From the NCBI RefSeq assembly GCF_030700285.1, contig NZ_JAUYZJ010000009.1:115003-179002 (forward strand): 64,000 nt of DNA, read 5' to 3'. The notes beneath the pieces are model-generated. The model did no database searches. It worked only from the letters and a program-made list of their open reading frames with translations, and was not told where the DNA came from. Below, in pieces: positions 7,119 to 23,352 of the stretch. Every line of letters starts with the position of its first letter. Position 1 is the first letter of the stretch. This stretch comes from Methylobacterium sp. NEAU K (lineage in GTDB: Bacteria > Pseudomonadota > Alphaproteobacteria > Rhizobiales > Beijerinckiaceae). The position numbers and the translations under genes were made by a program.

Positions 7119-8576
7119 TCAGGACTCCTCGGCCGGACCGTCGAGGTCGCCGACGCCGTAGCGGCGCATCTTGGCGTAGAGGCCCTGCCGGCTCAGGCCG
7201 AGCATCTCGGCGGCCGATGCCCGGTTGTCGCGGGTGATGCGCAGGGCCGCCTCGATGCAGAGCTTCTCGATCAGGTCGGTGGTCTCGCGGACCAGGGTCT
7301 TCATCGAGACGCGCCCGACCAGCTCCGCCATCTGCTCCACCGAGCGCGGCACCTCGCGGCCGCCCGCCAGACGGCCTTCGAGCCGGCCCTCCACGATCCG
7401 CCGGGGGGCGGAGCGGATCGCGAACCCGAGGCAGGAGCGGGCCCCGGCCACCGAGACGGCGGCGACCTCGACATCCTCGACGCCCCCATAGGCGCCGCGG
7501 ACCACGGTGGCGAAGCGGCGCACGGAGCCGTGGTCGACCAGCGTCGCGAACAGGGCCTGCGCCTCGGAATCCTCGCGGCCGAGCCAATGGTCGAGGGTGC
7601 GGCCACGGACCTGGCTCTCGGTGGCGAGCTGCGCCAACTCAAGGAAGGCGGCGTTGGCCATCAGCACCCGCCGGGCCGAATCGGTGACCACGAAGCCTTC
7701 CGGCATCGCCTCGATCACCGCGCGGGTCGGCGCGTCCCGGTCGGGCCCGGCCTCAGCGGCCGTCGGATCGGCCACGAGCCGCATCAGCGCGCTCGGGCCC
7801 CCCTCGCCGCGGAACAGGGAGACGGAGACGGTGACCTCGCCGCGCCCGTGCGGCAGGGTCGCGCGCACCTCGCCCGCCTGTCCGGTCGCCCGCAGGGCGG
7901 AGAACTGCGCCTCCATCGTACGGGCGCTGCCCGCGTCGAACAGGTCGACGGCGTCCTGACCGGCCAGCCGCTTGGCGGGGCGGCCGAGCAGGCGCGCGGC
8001 GGCCGGGTTCGCCTCGGCCACCCGGCGCGTCCCGGCATCGACCACGAGCACCGGCTCGCCTGAGATCTGGAACAGCAGCCGGTACCGGGTCTCGGAGGCG
8101 CGCAGGCGATCGTAGTCGCGCTCCAGTGCCTGCTGGGTGTCGGTGAGCCGGCGCTGGAGCGCGGCCACGGCGCGCATGTCGCGGCCGAGAACGAGGATCG
8201 GGCCGCCCTCGACGGAGCGGATCGAGGCGTAGCGGATCGGCAGGTCGATGCCGCTGGGGGAGGGGTGGTTCACCTGCCGCCAGCGGGTGATGCCGCCGGT
8301 CTGCGCGTCGCGCAGCAGGGCGTCGACCTTGGGCCGGCTCTCGATCGTCACGGTGTCGATCCAGCGCCGCCCGAGCCAGCCGGGGATGTTCTCCGCATCG
8401 AGGTCGGCCCCGACCGTCGCGCCGCGAATGACGCCGTCGGAATCGACAACGAGGGACAGGTCGGTTGCTGCCGCAACGAGGCGTCCGGCCGCCTCGCCGT
8501 CGAGGTGGCCGGCCACCTGCTGCAGCGCCGCGGGCGGCGGCTGCGGGGTGGGGCGAGGCTGGGGCGTCACGTTCAC
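7119..8576 (-). CDS. ppsR: PpsR/CrtJ family photosynthesis gene repressor
   Basis: 485 aa. Three PAS regions (about res 35-140, 165-270, 285-395) with a Q-linker-like helix (ALERDYDRLRASE) between the first two, then a C-terminal Fis-type helix-turn-helix containing NRASAAEMLGLSRQGLYAKMRRYG. PpsR represses bch, crt and puc genes under oxygen or high light. Only two cysteines are present: one in the third PAS (ARSCLGF) and one just before the HTH (EKLCIEAAL), the latter at the position used for redox sensing in Rhodobacter. Start ATG at 8576. The gene follows aerR with 31 bp between them, so both are probably cotranscribed. Confidence 0.93.
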   Translation of the reverse strand: MNVTPQPRPTPQPPPAALQQVAGHLDGEAAGRLVAAATDLSLVVDSDGVIRGATVGADLDAENIPGWLGRRWIDTVTIESRPKVDALLRDAQTGGITRWRQVNHPSPSGIDLPIRYASIRSVEGGPILVLGRDMRAVAALQRRLTDTQQALERDYDRLRASETRYRLLFQISGEPVLVVDAGTRRVAEANPAAARLLGRPAKRLAGQDAVDLFDAGSARTMEAQFSALRATGQAGEVRATLPHGRGEVTVSVSLFRGEGGPSALMRLVADPTAAEAGPDRDAPTRAVIEAMPEGFVVTDSARRVLMANAAFLELAQLATESQVRGRTLDHWLGREDSEAQALFATLVDHGSVRRFATVVRGAYGGVEDVEVAAVSVAGARSCLGFAIRSAPRRIVEGRLEGRLAGGREVPRSVEQMAELVGRVSMKTLVRETTDLIEKLCIEAALRITRDNRASAAEMLGLSRQGLYAKMRRYGVGDLDGPAEES

Positions 8577-8607
8577 CGTTGCAGTGTTGTCTTGAATTGC
8601 GACCCTT

Positions 8608-9513
8608 TCAGCAGGCCAAGGCCCGTCTGTCCAGCAACGCTTCCGCAGTCGCCGGCGCCAGACAGCCGTCCGGCGCGCAGGCGTCGGCGCCGACGATGCC
8701 CGCCTCGCCGCCGTAGCGGGCGAAGTACGGGCCGCCGACGATCACGCGGATCTCCGGATTGCAGGACGCGCGCCGCACGGCCGAAACCGTGCCGGACAGC
8801 GCCGACAGGAACACGTCGCAGGACAGCGACAGGCCGACCACGTCGAACCACTCCGCCTGCAGCAGCTCCATGGGATCGAGCGCGGGCCCGGGAATCGCCG
8901 TGGTCACGTCCCAGCCCGCCTCGCGGAAGAAGCTCGCGACGATCGACAGCCCGAAATGATGGCTCTCGCCGGGGCAGGGCAGCAGCAATACGCTGCGGCC
9001 GTTTGCGGGCACCGATTCGTCCTCGAGTTGCGCGCAGAGGCGCCGACTCACCGCCTGCAGGCGCCCGAGCGCCTCGGTCACGGCGAGGAAATCGCAGTCG
9101 TCCTCCTCCCAGAGCACGCCCAGGTGGCGCGCCGCCGGGGCGAGCAGGTCGAGAAGCAGGCGCGGCAGGGGCAGGCCGCCGTCGCGCAGCGCGGCCACCT
9201 CCGCGTCGAGGTCGATCGGCCCGGGGGCCAGGAGAAGGGCGCTGAAGGCCGCGATCTCCTGCCGGCTCGGCGCCCGATCGGACCGGGCGCGGCGCCCGGG
9301 CGGACGGTGGGCCAGCATCAGCCGCGGCAGGATCTCCGCCTCCACGAGGCGGGCCAGCGAGCCGGGGACATCGCCGCCGTGGCCGGGCCGCCGGGGGGCG
9401 GCGCGCGCGAGCGGTTCGTCGTCGAAAGAGGCCAGCCGATCGCCGATCGGGCAGCAGCCTCCGGAAGGCGGGCCAGGTTCGAGCCGTTCCCCCAAATGCC
9501 TCCAGTCTCCCAT
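8608..9513 (-). CDS. aerR: AerR/PpaA-type cobalamin-binding antirepressor of PpsR
   Basis: 301 aa. The C-terminal half is a B12-binding-like (SCHIC) fold: LLLPCPGESHHFGLSIVASFF carries the His expected to bind the cofactor, followed by WFDVVGLSLSC and RVIVGGPYFARYGGEAGIVGADA. A helical domain precedes it (res ~95-160). AerR/PpaA binds cobalamin or haem and tunes PpsR/CrtJ. Two in-frame ATGs lie at 9519 and 9513; the GGGAGG ends directly before the first but is 7 nt from the second, so the second is chosen. It is upstream of ppsR on the same strand. Confidence 0.88.
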   Translation of the reverse strand: MGDWRHLGERLEPGPPSGGCCPIGDRLASFDDEPLARAAPRRPGHGGDVPGSLARLVEAEILPRLMLAHRPPGRRARSDRAPSRQEIAAFSALLLAPGPIDLDAEVAALRDGGLPLPRLLLDLLAPAARHLGVLWEEDDCDFLAVTEALGRLQAVSRRLCAQLEDESVPANGRSVLLLPCPGESHHFGLSIVASFFREAGWDVTTAIPGPALDPMELLQAEWFDVVGLSLSCDVFLSALSGTVSAVRRASCNPEIRVIVGGPYFARYGGEAGIVGADACAPDGCLAPATAEALLDRRALAC

Positions 9514-9519
9514 CGGCAT

Positions 9520-11610
<2,091 letters not shown>

Positions 11611-11614
11611 GGCC

Positions 11615-13211
11615 ATGCAGCTCACCCTCTGGACCTACGAGGGTCCCCCCCATATCGGCGCGATGCGCGTCGCCACCGCGATGAACGGGCTGCACTACGT
11701 TCTGCACGCGCCGCAGGGCGACACCTACGCGGACCTGCTGTTCACGATGATCGAGCGGCGGGACGCAAGGCCGCCGGTCACCTACACGACCTTCCGGGCG
11801 CAGGATCTCGGCCGCGATACCGCGGAGCTGTTCAAGGCAGCCGTCGCGGAGGCCCACGCACGCTTCCAGCCGCAGGCGATGATCGTCGGCGCCTCCTGCA
11901 CCGCCGAGCTGATCCAGGACGATCCGGGTGGCCTGGCCAAGGCCCTCGACCTGCCGATCCCGGTGATCCCGCTGGAGCTGCCGGCCTACCAGAAGAAGGA
12001 GAACTGGGGGGCCTCCGAGACCTTCTACCGCCTGGTCCGGGCGCTTGCCGGTCCGGCGTCTCCCCGTCCGGACGGCGCAACGCGGCCGCGCCCGCTCTGC
12101 AACATCCTGGGGCCGACGGCTTTGGGCTTCCGCCACCGCGACGACCTGATCGAGATCCGCCGGCTGCTCGACACCCTCGGGATCGACGTGAACGTCGTCG
12201 CGCCGCTGGGCGCGAGCCCCGCCGACCTCGGCCGGCTCAAGGATGCCGACTTCAACGTCGTGCTCTACCCGGAGACGGCGCGCAGCGCGGCCGAATACCT
12301 CAAGAAGACCTTCGGGCAGCCGTTCACGCAGGCTGTGCCGCTCGGCGTCGGCGCCACAAACCGCTTCGTCGCCGAGGTCGCGGCACTCGCCGGCCTCGAT
12401 CCGGCCCCTGTCCTCGACGGCCCCGGCTCGCGCCTGCCCTGGTATTCGCGCTCGGTCGATTCGACCTATCTCACGGGCAAGCGCGTCTTCGTGTTCGGGG
12501 ACGCGACGCACGCGATCGGCATCGCCCGGATGGCGGCTCGCGAGCTTGGCTTCACGGTGGTCGGCCTCGGGACCTACAGCCGCGAATTCGCCCGCGAGGT
12601 CCGCGCCGAGGCGGCCCTGCACGGCATCGAGGCGCTGGTCACGGACGATTACCTCGACGTCGAGGCGGCGATCCGCGCGGCCGCGCCCGAACTCGTCCTC
12701 GGGACGCAGATGGAGCGCCATGTCGCCAAGCGGCTCGGCATCCCCTGCGCGGTGATCTCCGCCCCCGTCCACGTCCAGGATTTCCCGGCGCGCTACGCGC
12801 CGCAGATGGGTTTCGAGGGCGCCAACGTCCTGTTCGACACCCTGGTCCATCCGCTGATGATGGGCCTCGAAGAACACCTCCTCGGCATGTTCCGGGAGGA
12901 TCCCGAATTCCACGATGGCGTCGGGCCGTCGCATCTCGGTGGCACGCCTTTCGAGGCTCCGCCGGTCGCGGCGCCCGAGGCCGCGGGACGGGCGCCGACC
13001 GCAGCCCCTCCGACACCGGCGCCCGTCCCGATCCTCCTGGACCAGGAGGTCCCGGTCACGGCGGCGTCCTGGGCTCCCGAAGCCGAGCGGGAGCTGAAGA
13101 AGATCCCGTTCTTCGTGCGCGGCAAGGCGCGCAGCAACACGGAACGCTTTGCCCGCGAGCGCCGGGTTCCGCTCATCACCATCGAGACCCTCTACGATGC
13201 CAAGGCACATT

Positions 13212-13222
<11 letters not shown>
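11615..13222 (+). CDS. bchB: Dark-operative protochlorophyllide reductase subunit B
   Basis: 535 aa. Second subunit of the NB-protein. D36 ([12 protein letters not shown]) is the unusual aspartate cluster ligand and C95 (GASCTAEL) is conserved, at the same positions as in R. capsulatus. A Pro/Ala-rich linker (about res 445-480) precedes the C-terminal protochlorophyllide reductase domain with [15 protein letters not shown]. Between bchN and bchH; the bchH start lies inside its last codons. Confidence 0.97.
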
Positions 13223-17848
<4,626 letters not shown>

Positions 17849-17849
17849 G

Positions 17850-18584
17850 ATGGCTGGGAACACCTACGACGCCCGCCGGGGCGAACTCACCACCTATTTC
17901 GACCGCACCGCGGTCGAGGCCTGGTCGCGCCTGACCTCGGATGCGCCGGTGAGCCGCATCCGTGCGACCGTGCGGGCCGGCCGGGACGCGATGCGCGGGA
18001 CGCTGCTCTCCTGGCTGCCCGCCGACATGACCGGCCTGCGCCTGCTCGATGCCGGCTGCGGAACCGGGGCGCTCAGCGTCGAGGCCGCCCGGCGCGGCGC
18101 CGAGGTGGTCGCCATCGACGTCTCGCCGACGCTCGTCGGGCTGGCGCAGGAGCGGTTGCCGGCGATCCCGGGCCCCGGACGCGTCGCGTTCCAGGTGGGC
18201 GACATGCTCGATCCGGGCCTAGGCCGGTTCGACCACGTGGTGGCGATGGATTCGCTGATCCACTACCGCCCGGCTGACATCGTCCGGGCGCTGGCGGCCC
18301 TGGGGGCGCGCACGGACGGGTCGGTGCTGTTCACGGTGGCGCCCCGCACGGCCCTGCTCACCGTGATGCATGCGGCCGGACAGTTCTTCCCACGCGGCGA
18401 CCGCTCGCCGGCGATCGTGCCGGTGACGGAGGGCGGGCTGCGGCGGCGGATCTCGTCCGAGCCTGCGCTCGACGGCTTCACCTGGACCAAGAGTCATCGG
18501 ATCAACAGCGGGTTCTACCTGTCGAACGCCGTAGCGCTGACGCGTGCGCTCCCTCGCCCCTCTGCGCCCGGGGTGCAACCGTGA
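17850..18584 (+). CDS. bchM: Mg-protoporphyrin IX methyltransferase
   Basis: 244 aa. SAM-dependent methyltransferase that esterifies the C13 propionate of Mg-protoporphyrin IX. SAM motif LLDAGCGTGALSVEAARRGA, then AIDVSPTLVGLAQ and FDHVVAMDSLIHY. An in-frame upstream ATG inside bchL exists, but the ATG at 17850, 1 bp after the bchL stop, fits family length. The TGA overlaps the GTG of lhaA. Confidence 0.95.
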   Translation: MAGNTYDARRGELTTYFDRTAVEAWSRLTSDAPVSRIRATVRAGRDAMRGTLLSWLPADMTGLRLLDAGCGTGALSVEAARRGAEVVAIDVSPTLVGLAQERLPAIPGPGRVAFQVGDMLDPGLGRFDHVVAMDSLIHYRPADIVRALAALGARTDGSVLFTVAPRTALLTVMHAAGQFFPRGDRSPAIVPVTEGGLRRRISSEPALDGFTWTKSHRINSGFYLSNAVALTRALPRPSAPGVQP

Positions 18585-20011
18585 GCACCGCCACGCAAAA
18601 ACTCACCCGCGCCCTGATGCGCCTCGGCCCGTCGGTCCTGCCCTTCGCGGACGCCGCCACCGTCGAGCTGCCGATGGGGCGGCTGCTGCGGCTCGCCCTG
18701 TTCCAGGTCACGGTCGGCATGGCGGCGGTGCTGCTGATCGGCACGCTGAACCGTGTGATGATCGTCGAGCTGGGGGTCCCGGCCTGGATCGTCGCGGCGA
18801 TGCTGGCGCTGCCGCTGATCTTCGCGCCCTTGCGCGCGCTGGTCGGGTTCCGCTCGGACACCCACCGTTCGGTGCTGGGCTGGCGGCGGGTGCCCTATAT
18901 TTGGTTCGGCACCCTGTTGCAGTTCGGTGGGCTGGCGATCATGCCGTTCGCCCTGCTGATCCTGTCCGGCGACACCACCGGGCCGCTCTGGGTCGGCGAC
19001 GCGGCGGCCGCGCTCGCCTTCCTGCTGGTTGGAGCCGGGCTTCACACGACCCAGACCGTGGGGCTGGCGCTCGCCACCGACCTCGCCCCCGCGCATGCGC
19101 GGCCGAAGGTGGTGGCTCTGCTCTGCGTGGCGCTGCTGTTCGGCATGATGGCGAGCGCCCTGCTGTTCGGGCTGTTCCTCGCCCAGTTCTCGCCCGTGCG
19201 GCTGATCCAGGTGATCCAGGGCGCGGCGCTCGTCACCATCGTGCTGAACGGGCTCGCCCTGTGGAAGCAGGAACCGCGCGATCCGCACCGGATTCCGGCA
19301 GGGCCGCAGCGCGACTTCCGCTCCTCCTGGCGCGAGTATGCGGGGCAGGGCACCGCGCGCCGCCGCCTCGTGGCGATCGGGCTGGGCACGGCGGGCTTCT
19401 CGATGCAGGACATCCTGCTGGAGCCCTATGGCGGCCAGATCCTGCACCTGTCGGTGGGTGCCACCACGGCGCTGACCGCGCTGCTCGCCGCCGGCGGCGG
19501 GCTCGGCCTGCTGATCGCCGCCCGCTGGCTCGGGCGCGGCGGCGACCCGTTCCGGGTCTCGGCCGTGGGGGTCGGCATCGGCATCCTGGCCTTCTCGGCG
19601 GTGGTCTTCGCAGCGCCGCTGGCCTCGGCCGACCTGTTCGCGGCGGGCGTCAGCCTGATCGGGCTCGGCGGCGGCCTGTTCGCCCACGGCACGCTCACCG
19701 CCTCGATGAACCACGCCGGCCCCGAGGATACCGGGCTGGCGCTGGGCGCCTGGGGCGCCGTGCAGGCGACCGCGGCGGGGCTCTCCATCGCCGCCAGCGG
19801 CCTCGTGCGCGACGTCGGCGGCGCGATCGCCCAGTCGGGCGTGCTCGGCGAGGGCATGAACGAGCCCGCGATCGGCTACCTGATCGTCTACCACATCGAG
19901 ATCGCCCTCCTGTTCGCGGCCCTCATCGCCCTGGGGCCGCTCGTGCGGGAGGACGCGCGTGCAGAAGTTCGAGATCACGTCGGCGGTCAAATCGCCGAAC
20001 GGGCGGCCTGA
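18581..20011 (+). CDS. lhaA: LhaA/PucC-family light-harvesting 1 assembly protein
   Basis: 476 aa with 12 predicted helices. LhaA helps assemble the LH1 antenna around the reaction centre. Family motifs: GTLNRVMIVELGVPAW, GFRSDTHRSVLGWRRVPYIW, GFSMQDILLEPYGGQ and GTLTASMNHAGPEDTG. Its position between bchM and puhA is the standard place of lhaA in purple bacteria. GTG start at 18581 overlaps the bchM stop. A paralogue of the PucC-like gene at 4270. Confidence 0.92.
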   Translation: MSTATQKLTRALMRLGPSVLPFADAATVELPMGRLLRLALFQVTVGMAAVLLIGTLNRVMIVELGVPAWIVAAMLALPLIFAPLRALVGFRSDTHRSVLGWRRVPYIWFGTLLQFGGLAIMPFALLILSGDTTGPLWVGDAAAALAFLLVGAGLHTTQTVGLALATDLAPAHARPKVVALLCVALLFGMMASALLFGLFLAQFSPVRLIQVIQGAALVTIVLNGLALWKQEPRDPHRIPAGPQRDFRSSWREYAGQGTARRRLVAIGLGTAGFSMQDILLEPYGGQILHLSVGATTALTALLAAGGGLGLLIAARWLGRGGDPFRVSAVGVGIGILAFSAVVFAAPLASADLFAAGVSLIGLGGGLFAHGTLTASMNHAGPEDTGLALGAWGAVQATAAGLSIAASGLVRDVGGAIAQSGVLGEGMNEPAIGYLIVYHIEIALLFAALIALGPLVREDARAEVRDHVGGQIAERAA

Positions 20012-20029
20012 GACTCGGGGAGGATAGCC

Positions 20030-20809
20030 ATGCCAACAGGCGCCATTACGGGTTACGTCGACGTTGCACAGATCGTGCTCTACGCGTTCTTCATCTTCTT
20101 CGCGGGCCTCGTGTTCTGGCTGCGCCGGGAGGACAGGCGCGAGGGCTACCCACTGGAGAATGAGGCCGTCGGGCGCAGGAAGGCGCCGGACCCGATCCTG
20201 ATTCCCCGGGCCAAGGCGTTCCACCTGCCGGGCGGAGAGACGACCTACGCGCCGCAGGCGATGCGGAGCCGGGACGACATCGAGACCGGCATCCCCGCCC
20301 GCAAGGTCGAGCCCTGGCCGGGCGCGCCCTACGAGCGGACGGAGGCGGCTCTCCAGGCCGGCGTCGGGCCCGGCTCCTGGGTGAAGCGTCACGACGTGCC
20401 CGACAGGACCTGGGACGAGGAGTTCCGGATCGTGCCGCTGCGGGTGGCCACCGCCTTCGTCATCCACGAGGATGGCCCGAACCCGATCGGCATGACGGTG
20501 TTCGGCACCGACAACGCGGTCGCCGGGATCGTCAGCGATGTCTGGGTCGACCGCGGCGAATCGCTGATCCGCTACTACGAGGTCGAGCTGCCCACAGGTG
20601 GCCGCCGGCTGATGCCGGCCACGTTCTGCCGGGCCGGCGGCTTCACCAAGACCGTGAAGACCGAGGCGCTGCTCGCCGCCCAGTTCGCCGACATCCCGGC
20701 GACCCGCGATCCCGACAGCGTGACCTTTCTCGAGGAGGAGCGGATCATGTCCTACTTCGGCGCCGGCACTCTCTACGCCACGGCGGCCCGCGCGGAGCCC
20801 CTGCTATGA
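20030..20809 (+). CDS. puhA: Photosynthetic reaction centre H subunit
   Basis: 259 aa. One N-terminal helix (IVLYAFFIFFAGLVFWLRREDRREGYPLE) anchors the protein. The cytoplasmic PRC-barrel domain carries GTDNAVAGIVSDVWVDRGE and RYYEVELPTGGRRLMP. The H subunit stabilises the L/M core and guides protons to QB. A GGGGAGG Shine-Dalgarno precedes ATG 20030. The TGA overlaps the puhB ATG. Confidence 0.97.
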   Translation: MPTGAITGYVDVAQIVLYAFFIFFAGLVFWLRREDRREGYPLENEAVGRRKAPDPILIPRAKAFHLPGGETTYAPQAMRSRDDIETGIPARKVEPWPGAPYERTEAALQAGVGPGSWVKRHDVPDRTWDEEFRIVPLRVATAFVIHEDGPNPIGMTVFGTDNAVAGIVSDVWVDRGESLIRYYEVELPTGGRRLMPATFCRAGGFTKTVKTEALLAAQFADIPATRDPDSVTFLEEERIMSYFGAGTLYATAARAEPLL

Positions 20810-21465
20810 GCGGCGACTTCCTGCCCGAGGGCACCCTGCGCGGGCTGCCGGGCCCGCTTCCGGCGGGCGAGCGCATCCTGTGGCAGGGGGCGCCGACCAC
20901 CGCGGGGCTTCTGGTTCGGGTGTTCCATGCCCGGGTCGTGACCGCGTGGTTCGCCGTCTGCGCCCTGGCCTTCGGCCTCGCCGCCGGCTCGCCCGGAGCG
21001 GCTCTGGCAACCGTCGGACCGACTCTGCTGGTCGGCGCGGGCGCGGTCGCGCTGCTCTGGCTGCTGGCGTGGCTGACCCACCGCACCACGGTCTACACGG
21101 TCACGAACCGCCGGATCGTGCTGCACGCCGGCATCGCCCTGCCGGTGACTCACAACCTGCCCTTCGCTCAGGTGGAGGGTGCGGCGTTGCGGCCCTTCAC
21201 CGATGGAAGCGGCGATCTGCCATTGCGGTTGCGGCCGGGCCTGCGCATCGCCTACCTTCAGCTCTGGCCGCATGCCCGGCCCTGGCGCCTGTCCCGGACC
21301 GAGCCGATGCTGCGCTCGGTTCCGGAGGCGGACGCGGTGTCGGGGATCCTGGTGCGCGCGCTCGAGGCACACGCCGACGCGTCGGAGACGGCGCTGCCCG
21401 TGATCGTGCCGCGTCCGCGGGCGGCGGCCCAAGAGAATCCCGGCCGCCTCGTCGCGGCCGAATAG
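20806..21465 (+). CDS. puhB: Reaction centre assembly protein PuhB (PH-domain)
   Basis: 219 aa. Starts with PLPAGERILWQGAP typical of PuhB, then two helices (res ~45-90) and a bacterial PH-like domain beginning at TVYTVTNRRIVLHAGIALPVTHNLPF. PuhB assists reaction-centre/LH1 assembly. The ATG overlaps the puhA stop and puhC follows after 10 bp. Confidence 0.92.
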   Translation: MSGDFLPEGTLRGLPGPLPAGERILWQGAPTTAGLLVRVFHARVVTAWFAVCALAFGLAAGSPGAALATVGPTLLVGAGAVALLWLLAWLTHRTTVYTVTNRRIVLHAGIALPVTHNLPFAQVEGAALRPFTDGSGDLPLRLRPGLRIAYLQLWPHARPWRLSRTEPMLRSVPEADAVSGILVRALEAHADASETALPVIVPRPRAAAQENPGRLVAAE

Positions 21466-21475
21466 GGAGGGCGGG

Positions 21476-21970
21476 ATGCGCGATCGGGCCGACAGCCTCG
21501 AGATGCCCGGCCGGGCCAAGGGCCCGGCCCCGGCCCTGCTGATGATCGGCGCCGGGGCGCTGATGGGCTTCACCATGCTGGCCGTCCTGATCGGCCGGAC
21601 TGAGCAAATCGGCATGATCGCCTTGCCGCCGGCCAAGCCGGTCGCGCGGCTCGCGTTCCGGGCCGAAGATCAGGTCGACGGCTCGATCGCCCTGCGCGAC
21701 GTGTCGGACGGCCACGTCGCGGCCTGGATCCGCCCCGGAGAGGACGGCTTTCTGCGCGGGACGCTGCGCGGCCTCGCCCAGGCGCGCCAGCGCGGCGGCC
21801 TCGGGCCGGAGCAGCCGTTCAGCCTGACCCGCTACGACGACGGCCGCCTCTCGCTCGCCGACGATGCCACCGGCCGCCGGGTGCCGCTCGAGGCGTTCGG
21901 CCCGACCAACGCGGGGGCCTTCGCCCGGCTGCTCCCCGCCCCCGGCGCGCCTGCCACGGAGACGCGCTGA
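21476..21970 (+). CDS. puhC: Photosynthetic complex assembly protein PuhC
   Basis: 164 aa. Single N-terminal helix ([19 protein letters not shown]) and a periplasmic domain with [21 protein letters not shown] and [18 protein letters not shown] segments, as in PuhC, which supports LH1-reaction centre organisation. The ATG at 21476 follows AGGGAGG. The stop shares one base with the next ATG (TGATG). Confidence 0.88.
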   Translation: MRDRADSLEMPGRAKGPAPALLMIGAGALMGFTMLAVLIGRTEQIGMIALPPAKPVARLAFRAEDQVDGSIALRDVSDGHVAAWIRPGEDGFLRGTLRGLAQARQRGGLGPEQPFSLTRYDDGRLSLADDATGRRVPLEAFGPTNAGAFARLLPAPGAPATETR

Positions 21971-22266
21971 TGGGCCTGTTCGGCGCCCGCACCGTGACCG
22001 TGCCCTGCACGGTCGAGATCGAGCAGACGCCGGAGAGCCTGCACGCGCACGTCACCCTGGATGCGGGCTTCGAGATCGCGCCGGGCGACGCTGTCCAGGT
22101 CCACGATGCGCCGACCTCCGTGCCCTACGGCGAGCGGCTCACCGTGCGCCGCACCGCCACCGTCACCCGCGCCGGCCCGCTGGAGCGGGCCTGGACCAAG
22201 CTCATCGCCCATCTCGAGCTGACCGAACTCTACGAGGTCAGCTTTTCCGAGAGGAGGAAGCTGTGA
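21970..22266 (+). CDS. Conserved small protein of the puh-acsF operon
   Basis: 98 aa, soluble, no signal or helix. An orf of this size and place, between puhC and acsF, is known in other purple bacteria but has no established function. The visible core is [23 protein letters not shown] then [17 protein letters not shown]; the spacing resembles a small beta-barrel. Translation is coupled on both sides: TGATG with puhC and GTGA with acsF. A role with AcsF or reaction-centre assembly is inferred from context only. Confidence 0.8.
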   Translation: MGLFGARTVTVPCTVEIEQTPESLHAHVTLDAGFEIAPGDAVQVHDAPTSVPYGERLTVRRTATVTRAGPLERAWTKLIAHLELTELYEVSFSERRKL

Positions 22267-23351
22267 ACGCTCCCGTCGCACCACTCTCCGGCGAGCCCGT
22301 GCCGAAGGCCCCGGTCAACGAGTCGACCCGGTCCGCTCAGGAGACCACCTTCCTGAGCCCGCGCTTCTACACCACCGATTTCGACGAGCTCGACCGCACC
22401 GACGTCGAGCCGGTGCGCCGTGACTGGGACCTGCTCATCGCCGAGCTGCGGGCGGACCCGAACAAGCGCCACTTCACCCGCAACGGTGAGTTCGACTGCG
22501 ACCTGTCGCAGATGGAGCCCGAGCTGCGGAAGGAGTTCCTGGACTTCCTGGTCTCGTCGATCACCGCCGAGTTCTCCGGCTGCGTGCTCTATGCCGAGAT
22601 GAGGAAGCGGGCGAAGAACAAGGACATCAAGGAGCTGTTCGGCTTCATGAGCCGCGACGAGGCCCGGCACGCCGGCTTCATCAACGACACGCTCAAGGAT
22701 TTCGGCATCGGCGTCGATCTCGGCTTCCTGACGAAGTCCAAGAAATACACGTTCTTCCGGCCGAAATTCATCTTCTACGCGACGTACCTGTCGGAGAAGA
22801 TCGGCTACGCCCGCTACATCACCATCTTCCGCGAGCTGGAGAAGCACCCGGAGCGGCGCATCCACCCGATCTTCAAGTGGTTCGAGCTGTGGTGCAATGA
22901 CGAGTTCCGCCACGGCGAGGCCTTCGCGCTCTTGATGCGCGCCAACCCGAAGCTGACGAGCGGCGTGAACCGCTACTGGATCCGGTTCTTCCTGCTCGCG
23001 GTGTTCGCCACGATGTATGTGCGCGACCATCACCGGCCGGCCTTCCACGCCGCGCTCGGGGTCGATCCCACCGATTACGACTTCCGGGTGTTCCGCATCA
23101 CCTCCGAGATCTCGAAGCAGACCTTCCCGCTGGAGCTCGACCTCGACAGCCCGAAGTTCCACGCGGGGCTCGACCGGCTGCTCGCCTGTTCCAGGGGGAT
23201 CGCGGACGCGAAGGCCCGGGGCGGCTTGGCCGGCAAGGCCCTGCAGGGCCTCCACGCCCTGCGCGCGGCGGCCACCTTCGTCCGGCTCTACCTGTTGCCC
23301 GTCAAGGCGAACGCCCTGCCGGCCGACATCCGCCTCCAGCCGGTCTGGTAG
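22263..23351 (+). CDS. acsF: Aerobic Mg-protoporphyrin IX monomethyl ester oxidative cyclase
   Basis: 362 aa. AcsF is the di-iron enzyme that closes ring E using O2, giving protochlorophyllide. The ferritin-like ligands are visible: [21 protein letters not shown] and [11 protein letters not shown] (two ExxH pairs). The GTG start overlaps the previous stop and follows a strong GAGGAGGAAG. No oxygen-independent cyclase bchE is in the window, in keeping with aerobic photosynthesis. Confidence 0.96.
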   Translation: MNAPVAPLSGEPVPKAPVNESTRSAQETTFLSPRFYTTDFDELDRTDVEPVRRDWDLLIAELRADPNKRHFTRNGEFDCDLSQMEPELRKEFLDFLVSSITAEFSGCVLYAEMRKRAKNKDIKELFGFMSRDEARHAGFINDTLKDFGIGVDLGFLTKSKKYTFFRPKFIFYATYLSEKIGYARYITIFRELEKHPERRIHPIFKWFELWCNDEFRHGEAFALLMRANPKLTSGVNRYWIRFFLLAVFATMYVRDHHRPAFHAALGVDPTDYDFRVFRITSEISKQTFPLELDLDSPKFHAGLDRLLACSRGIADAKARGGLAGKALQGLHALRAAATFVRLYLLPVKANALPADIRLQPVW

Positions 23352-23352
23352 G

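Noticed and set aside
6725..7161. Plus-strand frames in the ppsR-bchG spacer
   Set aside because: Arg/Pro-rich translations, no ribosome site, no conserved motif; treated as intergenic.
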